64,000 nucleotides of DNA, taken from NCBI GenBank assembly GCA_016716475.1, contig JADJWG010000004.1, positions 62,001 to 126,000 of the forward strand, written 5' to 3'. Numbering within the stretch: the stretch's first letter is position 1; every line of letters begins with the position of its first letter. Of this stretch, positions 37,925-47,016 are shown piece after piece. The position numbers were made by a program, and so were the translations under genes. Under the pieces are notes generated by a model. The model had not been told where the DNA came from. It saw only the letters and a program-made list of their open reading frames with translations, and did not search any database. This DNA is from Phycisphaerales bacterium. GTDB taxonomy: Bacteria; Planctomycetota; Phycisphaerae; UBA1845; Fen-1342.

Positions 37925-39802
37925 ATGACACTGCAAGCCACGGCTGCGCTGCCACGAGCCAATCCGACTCCCACCGAACGGCCGCAGGCGCTGTCCTTCG
38001 GTGACGTGCTGGCGTTGGCGCGTGCGGCGCACTCGGTCGCGGAATACGTGCCGCAGGTCTTGCAGCGGATCGGGGTGGAGTTTCACAGCCCCTGCGCCAT
38101 GATCTACGCCCGCACCGGCTCGACGGTGATTGAGGAAGAGCATCACAGCGGCCGCAGTGATCCGCGCTTCTGGCGACCTGCATTGCAGCAGTTCCTGACG
38201 GATTCCCTTGCACAGGGGGAACCGCGCGCCAAACTGCTCACGGCCCGCACCGCCCGCCTGCGCATCGCGCTGCTGTCCGCGCCGCTCGTGGATGAGCACA
38301 CGGGCCTCAGTGGTGCCGTCGCGCTGGTCATGCGGGCAGACGAGCGGCGCGCGGCACAGGCCCTGCAGCGTCTCGAGACGCTCGCGGCGGTGGCCGCCGC
38401 CGCGGCAACGACGGTTGGACGCCCCGCGGCTTCCCCCCGTCCGGAGTTGCCTTCGCAGGCGCTGGCACGGGCCGCGACGATGGGTTCGGTTGAAGAACTG
38501 GCCTTCGCGCTCACCAACAATCTGCGGAACAAGTACGGCTGTGAGCAGGTGGCCCTTGGGCTGGTGACGAACCAGCACATCCGGCTCGTTTCGCTCTCCG
38601 GCTACGACGACGTGCCACGCCGCAGCCCAGGTGTTCGTCACGTGGTGGCTGCGATGGAAGAATGCCTCGATGCCGGCGAAGTGTTGATCGCCGCGGCCGC
38701 TGGGGAATGGTCGCAGTCCGGCCCCGGCCACGGCCACCGCCTGCACCGTCAATGGCAGGCCACGGTGGGCCGGGCGACGGTTGCCTCGTTGCCCTTGCGC
38801 GCGGGGGAGCGCGTCGTCGCCGTGCTGAGTCTGCGCCACCAGGACGCGGAAGCGCTCAAGCCGGAGGCACTGGCCGAAATAGAGAAGCTCGTCGCCCCCT
38901 TCGCACCGGCCCTGCTGCTTTTGCAGCAAGCCCGGCGTGGCTGGTGGCAGCACGGCCGCGAGTTGTTCGTTGGCGCGGCACGCACTGCGCTGCGGCCGGG
39001 TTGCTGGGGGCGCAAGGCCGCGGCACTGGCGTTCCTGGCCGGGCTGGGCTGGTTCCTGTTCGGGACGCTGCCCTATTCCGTGATTGTGCCTGCGACCATT
39101 GTGCCCACCCAGCAGCGCCACATTGCCGCGCCATTCGATGGGGTGCTTGGTATGGCCGCAATTGCCGCCGGAGAACGGGTGCAGGCCGGTCAACTTCTGG
39201 GTCGGTTCGATGTGCGCGACCTGGAGCTTGAACGGGCGCGCTGGGCGGCCCAGCGCACGATCTACGCGCAGGAGCAACTCCGCGCGCTGGCGGCCGGGGC
39301 CCGCGCCGAGGCGCGCCTCGCGGAAGCTCAGTGGACACTCGCCCAGGCCGAACTCGATATCGTCGAGCAGCGCATTGTCCAGGCGGAGTTGCGGGCACCT
39401 TTCGACGGTATCGTGATGCGCGGGGATCTGCGGCCACTGGGGGGCAACGTCATCGCTCGCGGCACGGTGCTGCTCGAAATCGCACCGCTGACCGACTGGA
39501 CCCTTGAACTGCGCAGTCCCGAGGCGCGGGTCCTGGACCTGGCAGCCGGGCAGAGGGGCACCTTCGTGACCCGGGCGCGGCCGGACCAGCCCGAGTCCTT
39601 CACCCTGCGCCGGATCGCCGGTCGCCCGATGATTGGCGACCAGGCCAATGTGCAGATCGCGGAGGCGGAACTGCACGATGCCGCACGTTGGCTGCGCCCC
39701 GGGCTCGAGGGCACGGCCCGTATCGAAGTCGGTCACCGCCCTGTCTGGTGGGTCGCGCTGCACCGGGGCATCGAGTGGCTGAGGTTGTCATACTGGTTAT
39801 GA
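37925..39802 (+). CDS. GAF - transmembrane - HlyD-type adaptor protein
   Basis: 625 residues from ATG 37925. The cytoplasmic N-terminal half has two GAF-like regions, about 30-165 (weak) and 185-345 (MGSVEELAFALTNNLRNKYG, SLPLRAGERVVAVLSLRHQD). A single membrane helix lies at about 362-383 (AALAFLAGLGWFLFGTL). The periplasmic half has HlyD features: HIAAPFDGVLGMAAIAAGERV, an Ala/Glu/Arg-rich coiled coil with EARLAEAQWTLAQAELDIV, and ELRAPFDGIVMRGDLRPLGG. A sensing domain on one side of the membrane is thus joined to an adaptor on the other. GAF domains bind small molecules or mediate dimerisation; the ligand here is unknown. Its stop overlaps the next ATG by 4 bases. Confidence 0.82.
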   Translation: MTLQATAALPRANPTPTERPQALSFGDVLALARAAHSVAEYVPQVLQRIGVEFHSPCAMIYARTGSTVIEEEHHSGRSDPRFWRPALQQFLTDSLAQGEPRAKLLTARTARLRIALLSAPLVDEHTGLSGAVALVMRADERRAAQALQRLETLAAVAAAAATTVGRPAASPRPELPSQALARAATMGSVEELAFALTNNLRNKYGCEQVALGLVTNQHIRLVSLSGYDDVPRRSPGVRHVVAAMEECLDAGEVLIAAAAGEWSQSGPGHGHRLHRQWQATVGRATVASLPLRAGERVVAVLSLRHQDAEALKPEALAEIEKLVAPFAPALLLLQQARRGWWQHGRELFVGAARTALRPGCWGRKAAALAFLAGLGWFLFGTLPYSVIVPATIVPTQQRHIAAPFDGVLGMAAIAAGERVQAGQLLGRFDVRDLELERARWAAQRTIYAQEQLRALAAGARAEARLAEAQWTLAQAELDIVEQRIVQAELRAPFDGIVMRGDLRPLGGNVIARGTVLLEIAPLTDWTLELRSPEARVLDLAAGQRGTFVTRARPDQPESFTLRRIAGRPMIGDQANVQIAEAELHDAARWLRPGLEGTARIEVGHRPVWWVALHRGIEWLRLSYWL

Positions 39803-41964
39803 AGCCCCCGAATCCAACTACGCCTCCGGAACTGGCCGAGCGCCTGCGCAATGTCCACGTTGCGCTGCGCGCCGATCTTGATGTGACTCGGCACGTGTTT
39901 CGCGGCGAACCTGCGTATATTGTCCACGACCCGATCACTTTTCAGAGCCACCAGCTTACCCCCGAAGATTACCGTCTGTTTGTGGCAATCGACGCGCGCC
40001 ATACACTCGGGGAGATTTGTGCGCGGCTGCAGGAACGCGGCGAACTGGCGACCGACCAGGAAGAGACGTTTTATCGGTTTGTATTTACGCTGCACCGGCT
40101 GGGCTTCCTGAATCTGCCGGTCTCGGATGACAAGCTGCTGTTCCGGCGCTACCAGTCGCGCCGGCAGGCGCGCGTACGGTCGCGGTGGATGGCCCTCTTT
40201 TCCCTGCAGATCCCGGTTTGCAATCCGGATGCCATGCTCACGCGTACGCTGCCGTATGCCCGGTGGCTGTTCACGCGCTGGTTCTTCGTGTGCTGGTTGT
40301 TGTTGCTTGGGGCGGCGGGTTTCGTCGCATTCCGCTCATGGAACGCGCTTGTTGAGCCCGTGCAGGGCTTGCTGCTCACGCAGAACCTGCCATTGCTGTG
40401 GCTGGTCCTGATCGGGTTGAAGGTGGCACACGAACTCGGGCACGGCTACGCCTGCAAGCATTTCGGGGGGCACGTCCCGGAGATGGGCGTTTACCTGATC
40501 CTGTTGACACCGTGTGCCTATGTCGATGCCACGGCGGCCTGGGGCTTCACACGGCGGCGCGACCGCCTGATCGTCTCGCTGGCGGGTGTCTACGTCGAAC
40601 TGACGATCGCCGCTCTCGCCGTGTTCGTCTGGGCGGCGACGGAACCGTCGCTGCTGAACGCGATTGCCTGCAACGTGATCTTTCTCGCCAGTGCGACCAC
40701 GCTGCTCTTCAACATCAACCCTCTGATGCGCTACGACGGCTACTACATCGCAAGCGACCTGCTGGAGATTCCGAATCTGCGCCGCCGTGCGATGCAATAC
40801 GTGACCGGTGTGCTCCGCCGAATCTTCCTGGGCCTCCGCGGCACGGACCCACCGCCCGGACCGCGCCTGGCCGGGACGCTGTTCACTTTCGGGGTTGCGG
40901 CCACACTGTATCGTGTCACCGTGGTGCTCGGGCTCAGCTACATCGTCGCACAGCGTTTCCTGCTGCTGGGTGTTGCCATCGGGGCTGCCTTCATCGGCAT
41001 GATGCTGTACGGGACCGGCTGGCGGTTGTGTGCTTACTTGTGGTGGGATCCGCAGACCCAGGCGGTACGTGGGCGCGCTGTGGCGCTCAGCGTGCTGCTG
41101 TTGGTGGGTGTTCCCGCCGGTCTCCTGACCGTTCCCATTCCCTGGACAGTCTGCGCTGCGGGCATGGTGCGGGGCACCGAGGAAGCCGTGGTACGCGTGG
41201 CCGGCGGCGGATTTCTGGAGGACCTGCACTTTGTGAGCGGAACGACCGTGGCCGCGGCGGCGCCACTGGCCGTGCTCCAGGATACGACCCGGGTGGAAGC
41301 CGTGCTCCAGGCGGAGGCCGTGCTGCGCGCAGCGCACTTGCGTGCTTCGGCCGCCGCTGCGGTGGATGCAGCCCAAGCGCAGCAGGAGGCCGCCCGGGTG
41401 GGCGCCGCGGAAGCCGCCCTGACGGTGGCGCAGGCACGCCTCGCGGAGCTCGCGATCGCGGCGCCGGTCTCCGGTGCGATCGTGACGGGTGTGTCCGCCC
41501 GTGATCTGGGCCGCTATCTCCAACCCGGGGAGCCGGTGGCGCTGATTGCGCACGGGGGCTGGTCGGTGCATGTGCTGCTGACTACCGCAGAGTTCGTCGC
41601 GGCGCAGCCGGCGGTGGGTGCTGCAGTCGAGTTTCGTCCGCGGTGTGCACCCCACGCGGTACTCGCTGGAGTGATCACGCGGGTCGGACCGGCTGCCTCG
41701 CGCACGATTGAGCACCGTGCCCTCACGCAACTTGCGGGGGGTACGGTGACGGTTGATGCGACCACCGGGCACGCAGCCGAACCGTATGTCGAGGTCTTGA
41801 TCCGGCTGGCAACTCCGATGGTGGCCGGCGCGGAAGAAAACGCACTGCCGGCGGTGCCCTACGGGTTGACCGGCACGGTGCGGTTTGCTGCTCCCGGCGT
41901 CACCCTCGGACGTGTACTACAGCGCCGGGTGCTGAGTCTGCTAGACCACGTCCGCTTGAGTTGA
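39799..41964 (+). CDS. PqqD-like / M50 metalloprotease / HlyD fusion protein
   Basis: 721 residues from ATG 39799, overlapping the GAF-HlyD stop. Residues about 10-98 resemble a PqqD-type winged helix (YIVHDPITFQSHQLTPEDY, then LHRLGFLNLP), a fold that binds peptide leaders in RiPP systems. The central part is a multi-helix membrane protease of the site-2 class with zinc motif HELGH (211-215) and NPLMRYDGYY (307-316) supplying the third ligand. The C-terminal part (about 465-700) has a lipoyl-like segment, an Ala-rich coiled coil and IAAPVSGAIVTGVSARDLG, as in HlyD adaptors. It would sit in the inner membrane with the adaptor in the periplasm. I infer that it handles the LEPR protein, by cutting or by acting as the export platform. 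Only 36 bases separate it from convergent topA. Confidence 0.88.
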   Translation: MKPPNPTTPPELAERLRNVHVALRADLDVTRHVFRGEPAYIVHDPITFQSHQLTPEDYRLFVAIDARHTLGEICARLQERGELATDQEETFYRFVFTLHRLGFLNLPVSDDKLLFRRYQSRRQARVRSRWMALFSLQIPVCNPDAMLTRTLPYARWLFTRWFFVCWLLLLGAAGFVAFRSWNALVEPVQGLLLTQNLPLLWLVLIGLKVAHELGHGYACKHFGGHVPEMGVYLILLTPCAYVDATAAWGFTRRRDRLIVSLAGVYVELTIAALAVFVWAATEPSLLNAIACNVIFLASATTLLFNINPLMRYDGYYIASDLLEIPNLRRRAMQYVTGVLRRIFLGLRGTDPPPGPRLAGTLFTFGVAATLYRVTVVLGLSYIVAQRFLLLGVAIGAAFIGMMLYGTGWRLCAYLWWDPQTQAVRGRAVALSVLLLVGVPAGLLTVPIPWTVCAAGMVRGTEEAVVRVAGGGFLEDLHFVSGTTVAAAAPLAVLQDTTRVEAVLQAEAVLRAAHLRASAAAAVDAAQAQQEAARVGAAEAALTVAQARLAELAIAAPVSGAIVTGVSARDLGRYLQPGEPVALIAHGGWSVHVLLTTAEFVAAQPAVGAAVEFRPRCAPHAVLAGVITRVGPAASRTIEHRALTQLAGGTVTVDATTGHAAEPYVEVLIRLATPMVAGAEENALPAVPYGLTGTVRFAAPGVTLGRVLQRRVLSLLDHVRLS

Positions 41965-42000
41965 CCCGGACTTTCGGCTGCGGAGTTCTGTTCCCACGGT

Positions 42001-44778
42001 TTAGCGGGAGGCGGCCGTAGCGCGTTTGCGTACCGTCTTGCGTTTTGCGCCACCGCTGGCCGGCTTGGCTCCACCGGAGCGACCACTGCGCCCCCGCCGC
42101 GCCGGTTTGGGCGCCCGGGGGTCCTGCCCCGCGTCCCGCATCTTCTGCTCACGCGCTGCGAGCAGTGCCAGGGCCTCTTCAAGCGTGACCTCAGCCGGGG
42201 TGCGGTCCTTCGGGATCGTGGCGTTGACTACACCGTCGGTCACGTACGCCCCGTACCGCCCGCTCTTGGCCTGAATCGCTGCTCCGGTTTGCGGGTGAGC
42301 CCCCAGATCCGCCAACACTCCGCCTCCCGAAGTGCCTCGCCGTCCCTTCGGCTGTTTCAGTATCTCCACGGCCTGCGCGAGCGTCAGCTCGGCCAGTTGC
42401 TCATGGTTGGCCAGACTGCGCGTCTCCGTGCCCATCTTGAGATACGGTCCGAAGCGGCCATCCTGGGCGGTGATGACTTCACCCGTCTCGGGGTGCTGTC
42501 CCACCTCGCGTGGGAAGGAGAGCAGCAGCAGCGCTTGTTCGATCGTCAGCGTGTCCAGCGACATCGATGGCCACAAACTTGCCATCCGCGGCTTGCTGCC
42601 ACGCTTGACGGTGCCTTTCTCGGTCAATTCCGGCTCGCCGAGTTGCACGTACGGACCGAATCGTCCGGATTTCAGGTAGATGGGCTTGCCGGTGGCCGGA
42701 TCATGCCCCAGCACGCGATCACCCTGGGCGGCCTGGTGCAGGAGATCCTCGCAGCGAGCCACGGTCAGCTCGTCGGGTGCGACATCTTCAGGCACGGTGG
42801 CGCGCTGCTCGCGGTCACCGATCTGCACGTAAGGACCATAGCGCCCGACCCGCACGACGACGGTCTCATCGGATGCTGTGCGACCGATCGGGATGCACGA
42901 CACCTCGCGGGCATCGATGCTCTCACCGCTGCTGTTTACAAGCTGCTTCAGCCCGGTGCCCGACAGTGGCGCGCCGTTGGCTCGGCCGGCCTCTTCGCCG
43001 AAGTAGAACGCGTTGAGCCATGGACCGGATTCCCGCTGGCCACTCGCGATGGCGTCGAGTTCGTCCTCCATACGGGCGGTGAACTCGTAGTCGACCAGTT
43101 CACGCAGGTGCTGCTCCAGAAGATTGACGACGGCGAAAGCGGTGAACGTCGGCACAAGCGCGGTGCCCTTGCGCCACACGTAACCGCGATCCTGGATGGT
43201 TTGCAGGATCGTGGCATAGGTCGAGGGGCGGCCGATGCCACGCTCCTCGAGCTCTTTGATCAGACTGGCTTCGGTGTAGCGCGCCGGCGGCTGTGTGACA
43301 TGCTGTTGTGGCTCGAGCTTTTCGGCTCGCAGCACCTGGCCGGTCTGGAGTGCCGGCAGCACGCGCTCGCGGTCTTCCAGTTCCGCGGTCGGGTCGTCCG
43401 AACCCTCCACGTACGCCCGCAGGTAGCCGGGGAAGGTGATGACCTGGCCCGAGGTGCTAAAAGTGGCCGTGCCGTGAGTATCGGCTTCGGCTTCGATCCG
43501 CACGATCGTGCGCCGGCCTTGAGCGTCCTTCATCTGGGAGGCGACGGTTCGTTTCCAGATCAGCTCGTACAGGCGCAGCTCGTCCTGGTTGAGTTCATGC
43601 GCGACGCTCTGGGGCGTGCGGAACGTCTCACCAGCGGGCCGAATGGCTTCGTGCGCTTCCTGGGCGTTCTTCGTCTTCCCTTTGTAAACGCGCGGTTCGG
43701 CCGGCAGGTAATCATTGCCATAGAGTTCGCGCACCTGGCTGCGGGCGGCGCTGATGGCCTGCGACGAGAGCGTCGTGGAATCGGTACGCATGTAGGTGAT
43801 GTAGCCGTTCTCATACAGGTGTTGCGCGAGGCGCATGGTGCGCTGAGCGCTGAAGCGGAGCTTTCGGCCGGCCTCCTGCTGGAGCGTCGAGGTGATGAAC
43901 GGCGCATAGGGGCGGTTCGTGAATGGCTTCTCGGTGACATCGGTGACACGGAAGTCGGCCCCGTGGAGGGCCGCGGTGACGGCCTCGGCGACGTCGGCCG
44001 CGAGCCAACGTACGGAGGCGCCTTCCTTGAGCCGGCCAGTGGTCTCGTCGAAGTCCTTTCCAGAGGCGATGCGCTGCCCGGCGAGTTCGAGCAGGCGGGC
44101 CTCGAACGGCTTGCCGGGCCCTTCCGCGAGCAACTGGGCGACGAGATCCCAGTACTCGGCCGAGACGAAGCGCATGCGGGCCCGCTCGCGGTCGACGACC
44201 AGGCGGGTGGCGACCGATTGGACGCGTCCGGCGGACAACTTCGGCCGCACCTTGCGCCACAGGACGGGCGAAACTTCGTAGCCGTAGAGCCGGTCCAGAA
44301 TTCGGCGCGTTTCCTGCGCGTTGACGAGCCGGGCGTCAATCGCGCGGGTCTGCTCTACGGCCCGCGTGATGGCAGAGCGGGTTATCTCGTCGAAGACCAT
44401 GCGCTTGACTGGACACTTCGGCTTGAGCACTTCGGCGAGGTGCCAGGCGATGGCTTCGCCTTCGCGGTCCTCGTCGGTGGCGAGGTACAGTTCGGATGAG
44501 TCCTTGAGCTTGCTGCGGAGCTTGGCGACCTGGGCCTTCTTGTCGGCCGGCACGATGTAGATGGGGCGGAACTGCTCATCGACGTTGACCCCCAGGCGTG
44601 CCCACGGCTGGTCCTTGTACTCGGCTGGGATCTCGGCCGCGGTCGAGGGCAGGTCACGAATGTGACCGATCGACGATTCGACCTCGAAACCAGTGCCGAG
44701 GTACTTACCGATCGTCCGCGCTTTGGCCGGCGACTCCACGATCACGAGGATCTTCTGTTGTCCGGATGCCTTGGCCAT
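42001..44778 (-). CDS. topA: DNA topoisomerase I
   Basis: 925 residues from ATG 44778 (MAKASGQQKILVIVESPAKA); a GTG 66 bases upstream is in frame but adds residues unlike the family. The TOPRIM site is VIVESPAKARTIGKYL with DEDREGEAIAW, and the catalytic Tyr is at about 329 (GYITYMRTDS). The C-terminus has no Cys4 zinc ribbons; it carries several Topo_C repeats with GRYGPYVQIGD, GRFGPYVQLGE, GRFGPYLKMGT and GRYGAYVTDG, and ends in an Arg/Lys/Ala tail. This resembles the zinc-free form seen in actinobacteria. It relaxes negative supercoils. rpmE lies upstream on the same strand across a 408-base gap. Confidence 0.96.
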   Translation of the reverse strand: MAKASGQQKILVIVESPAKARTIGKYLGTGFEVESSIGHIRDLPSTAAEIPAEYKDQPWARLGVNVDEQFRPIYIVPADKKAQVAKLRSKLKDSSELYLATDEDREGEAIAWHLAEVLKPKCPVKRMVFDEITRSAITRAVEQTRAIDARLVNAQETRRILDRLYGYEVSPVLWRKVRPKLSAGRVQSVATRLVVDRERARMRFVSAEYWDLVAQLLAEGPGKPFEARLLELAGQRIASGKDFDETTGRLKEGASVRWLAADVAEAVTAALHGADFRVTDVTEKPFTNRPYAPFITSTLQQEAGRKLRFSAQRTMRLAQHLYENGYITYMRTDSTTLSSQAISAARSQVRELYGNDYLPAEPRVYKGKTKNAQEAHEAIRPAGETFRTPQSVAHELNQDELRLYELIWKRTVASQMKDAQGRRTIVRIEAEADTHGTATFSTSGQVITFPGYLRAYVEGSDDPTAELEDRERVLPALQTGQVLRAEKLEPQQHVTQPPARYTEASLIKELEERGIGRPSTYATILQTIQDRGYVWRKGTALVPTFTAFAVVNLLEQHLRELVDYEFTARMEDELDAIASGQRESGPWLNAFYFGEEAGRANGAPLSGTGLKQLVNSSGESIDAREVSCIPIGRTASDETVVVRVGRYGPYVQIGDREQRATVPEDVAPDELTVARCEDLLHQAAQGDRVLGHDPATGKPIYLKSGRFGPYVQLGEPELTEKGTVKRGSKPRMASLWPSMSLDTLTIEQALLLLSFPREVGQHPETGEVITAQDGRFGPYLKMGTETRSLANHEQLAELTLAQAVEILKQPKGRRGTSGGGVLADLGAHPQTGAAIQAKSGRYGAYVTDGVVNATIPKDRTPAEVTLEEALALLAAREQKMRDAGQDPRAPKPARRGRSGRSGGAKPASGGAKRKTVRKRATAASR

Positions 44779-45186
44779 GAGGGGTGCCTGCGTCTTCCTG
44801 GGGCTGGGGCCGGTAGCAATCCGGCCATTGGCCACCGCTGTCACTTCTCTGCGAAACCATCGCCCGTGAACACCACGGCGGAACGGGGGGCCACCGCCGA
44901 GCGCCGGATGGGGCCGCGTAGCTTCTCCGGCCGCCCGGTTCCCGTCAAACCGATCGGTCCGACGGGGAGGCGGCCTTCAGCCCGCGAGGTCCGATCGGCC
45001 CCATAAGTGGGGACCTCTCCGCGAGATCATCTTAGTCATAACCGCAGCATGAGCGATGAGTGGTCGCCCGTGACCGCTCCCGATTGGGCGAGTGCGCAGC
45101 GCGCGAAGACGCCCGCAACCAACTGAGCGGGGCTCGAGGGGCTGCGGGCGTCTGCGAAGAGCGAACCGGCGGGTTCAGCTCAGAAG
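44779..45186. other. Intergenic region between rpmE and topA
   Basis: 408 bases with no supportable gene. On the minus strand it is downstream of rpmE and upstream of topA. The inverted repeat AGACGCCCGCA (45107-45117) / TGCGGGCGTCT (45143-45153), with a 25-base spacer, begins 34 bases after the rpmE stop and may terminate its transcript, though no T-run follows. A second GC-rich inverted structure around 44984-45016 (GAGGTCC ... GGACCTC) is less regular. No clear topA promoter was seen. Confidence 0.4.
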
Positions 45187-45453
45187 TTACTTCTTGTTAC
45201 CCCGCGCGAAGTAGTTGCCCTGGAACTTCTTCTGGAACTTCTCGACTCGACCGGCCGCATCGACGAATTTCTGCTTGCCCGTGTAGAACGGGTGCGATGC
45301 ACTGGAGATATCCACCTTGGCCAGGGGATATTCCTTGCCTTCAAAAACGATTTTGTCCTTCGTCTCGATCGTCGAGCGGGTCAGGAACTTGAAATCCGCT
45401 GAGGCGTCGTAGAACACGACCTCGCGATACTGGGGGTGAATGCCCTGCTTCAC
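45187..45453 (-). CDS. rpmE2: Ribosomal protein bL31, type B (zinc-independent)
   Basis: 88 residues from GTG 45453, with an AGGAG about 12 bases upstream. MKQGIHPQYREVVFYDAS, KFLTRSTI and VDISSASHPFYTGKQKF are the type B L31 pattern. The four zinc-binding cysteines of type A L31 are absent; the protein has no Cys. It is a component of the large subunit near the central protuberance. In organisms that have both forms, type B is used when zinc is short; here it may be the only form. Confidence 0.95.
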   Translation of the reverse strand: MKQGIHPQYREVVFYDASADFKFLTRSTIETKDKIVFEGKEYPLAKVDISSASHPFYTGKQKFVDAAGRVEKFQKKFQGNYFARGNKK

Positions 45454-45643
45454 GACGCTGCACTCCTATCCTTCGGGGTCGCAGTCGTGGCCGGTCCACG
45501 GCCGCAACCGGAATCGGGGAGTGTACCCGAGCGCTCGGTCCGGCTCAAGGGGGTTTCCAGGCCCGCTACGACGGTCAACGAACACGGATGCCCTGTGCGG
45601 GCGGGATCGCGTTCGCGCCGTAATTCCATGTGGTGGCATGGTA

Positions 45644-46699
45644 TTACGCGAGGGTGACTTCCTTGGACAAGTAGACATCCTGGATCGCATGCAGCAGTGC
45701 AACGCCCTCGTTCATGGGTCGCTGAAACGCCTTGCGGCCTGAAATCAGGCCCTGGCCGCCGGCGCGCTTGTTGATGACGGCGGTAGCGACCGCGTCCTGC
45801 AGGTCTCCGGCGCCCTTGCTCTCACCGCCTGAGTTGATGAGGCCGATGCGGCCGAGGTAGCAGCCGGCGACTTGCAGGCGGTTCAGGTCGATCGGGTGAT
45901 CACTGCTGAGTTTCTCGTAGACCAGCTTGTGGGTCTTGGAGAAGTTGAGTGCGTTGAATCCGCCGTTGTTGGTGGCGAGTTTCTGCTTGATGATGTCCGC
46001 CTGAATGGTCACGCCGAGGTGATTGGCTTGTGCACTCATATCGGCGGCGGTGTGATAATCCGTCCCGTCCTTCTTAAAGCCGTTGTTCCGGAGGTAGCAC
46101 CACAGCACGGTGAACATGCCGAGTTCGTGGGCGTAGGCGAAGGCCTCGGAGACTTCCTCGATCTGGCGGGAGGACTCTTCCGAGCCGAAGTAGATGGTCG
46201 CGCCGATACCAGCCGCCCCCATATCCCAGGCCTGCTGGACGGTGCCGAACATACGCTGGTCAAACTTGTTGGGGAATGTAAGCAGCTCGTTGTGGTTGAT
46301 CTTGACGAGGAAGGGGATCTTGTGGGCGTACTTCCGCGAGACGAGGCCCAGCACGCCGAAGGTGCTCGCCACAGCGTTACAGCCGCCCTCGATGGCCAGC
46401 TTCACGATATTCTCGGGGTCGAAGTAGGCGGGATTGGGGGCAAACGAAGATCCGGCGGTGTGTTCGATACCCTGGTCCACGGGCAGGATCGAAAGGTAGC
46501 CCGTGCCGCTCAGCCGGCCGTGGTGGTAGAGCCATGCGAGTCGGTTGAGCACGCGATTGTTGCGGTCCGAGGACACGAAGACGCGGTCGAGAAAATCCGG
46601 TCCGGGCGGATGGAGCGACTCAGCCGGAATGGTCTTGCACTTGTGGTTGAGCAGATGGTCGGCTTGGTCACCTAGGAGCTTTCGGATGTTCTCCGCCAT
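45644..46699 (-). CDS. fbaB: Fructose-bisphosphate aldolase class I (FbaB/DhnA type)
   Basis: 351 residues from ATG 46699 (MAENIRKLLGDQADHLL); more than 100 upstream in-frame codons are low-complexity and were rejected. Motifs include ILPVDQGIEHTAGSSFAPN, CNAVASTFGVLG, LVKINHNEL, GAAGIGATIYFGSEES and, for the Schiff-base site, INSGGES and LISGRKAFQRP. These mark the DeoC/FbaB class I family of TIM barrels. It splits fructose-1,6-bisphosphate in glycolysis or forms it in gluconeogenesis. The gene is monocistronic and divergent from rpsO. Confidence 0.94.
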   Translation of the reverse strand: MAENIRKLLGDQADHLLNHKCKTIPAESLHPPGPDFLDRVFVSSDRNNRVLNRLAWLYHHGRLSGTGYLSILPVDQGIEHTAGSSFAPNPAYFDPENIVKLAIEGGCNAVASTFGVLGLVSRKYAHKIPFLVKINHNELLTFPNKFDQRMFGTVQQAWDMGAAGIGATIYFGSEESSRQIEEVSEAFAYAHELGMFTVLWCYLRNNGFKKDGTDYHTAADMSAQANHLGVTIQADIIKQKLATNNGGFNALNFSKTHKLVYEKLSSDHPIDLNRLQVAGCYLGRIGLINSGGESKGAGDLQDAVATAVINKRAGGQGLISGRKAFQRPMNEGVALLHAIQDVYLSKEVTLA

Positions 46700-47016
46700 G
46701 GGTCGTACTCCTGTGGTCGCCGCGTCGGGCGCCTGAGAATCTATGAATCTATGCTGCTTGCGGGTTTGCGACATTACCCGCGTATCGTTCGGCACCGGTG
46801 TAGTGTACCCGGACCGGCAGTTTTTCGTGATCCGGCCAGGATCCTGGGGCTCCGAGGGCGCCGCCGACCCGGTTCGGGTGGGGTGGGCCGGGCGGGTTGC
46901 GTAGGAGTGGGCGGGGTGTTTATACTTCCCGAATTGGATTTCCGGCAGGTCACCAACGGCGGCGTCCCGCCCAGGGCGTGCGGCTGGCGTGAACCCCAGT
47001 GGAAAGGATGACGGGC
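46700..47016. other. Divergent promoter region between fbaB and rpsO
   Basis: 317 bases without a gene. On the fbaB side there is a short direct repeat (GAATCTATGAATCTATG, 46736-46752) close to where an fbaB -10 could lie. The rpsO promoter candidate is listed separately. GGAAAGGA at 47001-47008 is the rpsO ribosome binding site. Confidence 0.45.
46897..46926 (+). promoter_or_regulatory. Candidate sigma-70 promoter for rpsO
   Basis: TTGCGT (46897-46902) and TATACT (46921-46926) are separated by 18 bases. The -10 matches 5 of 6 consensus positions and the -35 keeps TTG. It lies about 90 bases before the rpsO start, in a GC-rich setting where such AT-rich hexamers are uncommon. Confidence 0.5.

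Noticed and set aside
24733..41964. ABC transporter or TolC gene completing a classical type I secretion system
   Set aside because: No Walker A/ABC signature or outer-membrane factor was found in this interval on either strand.
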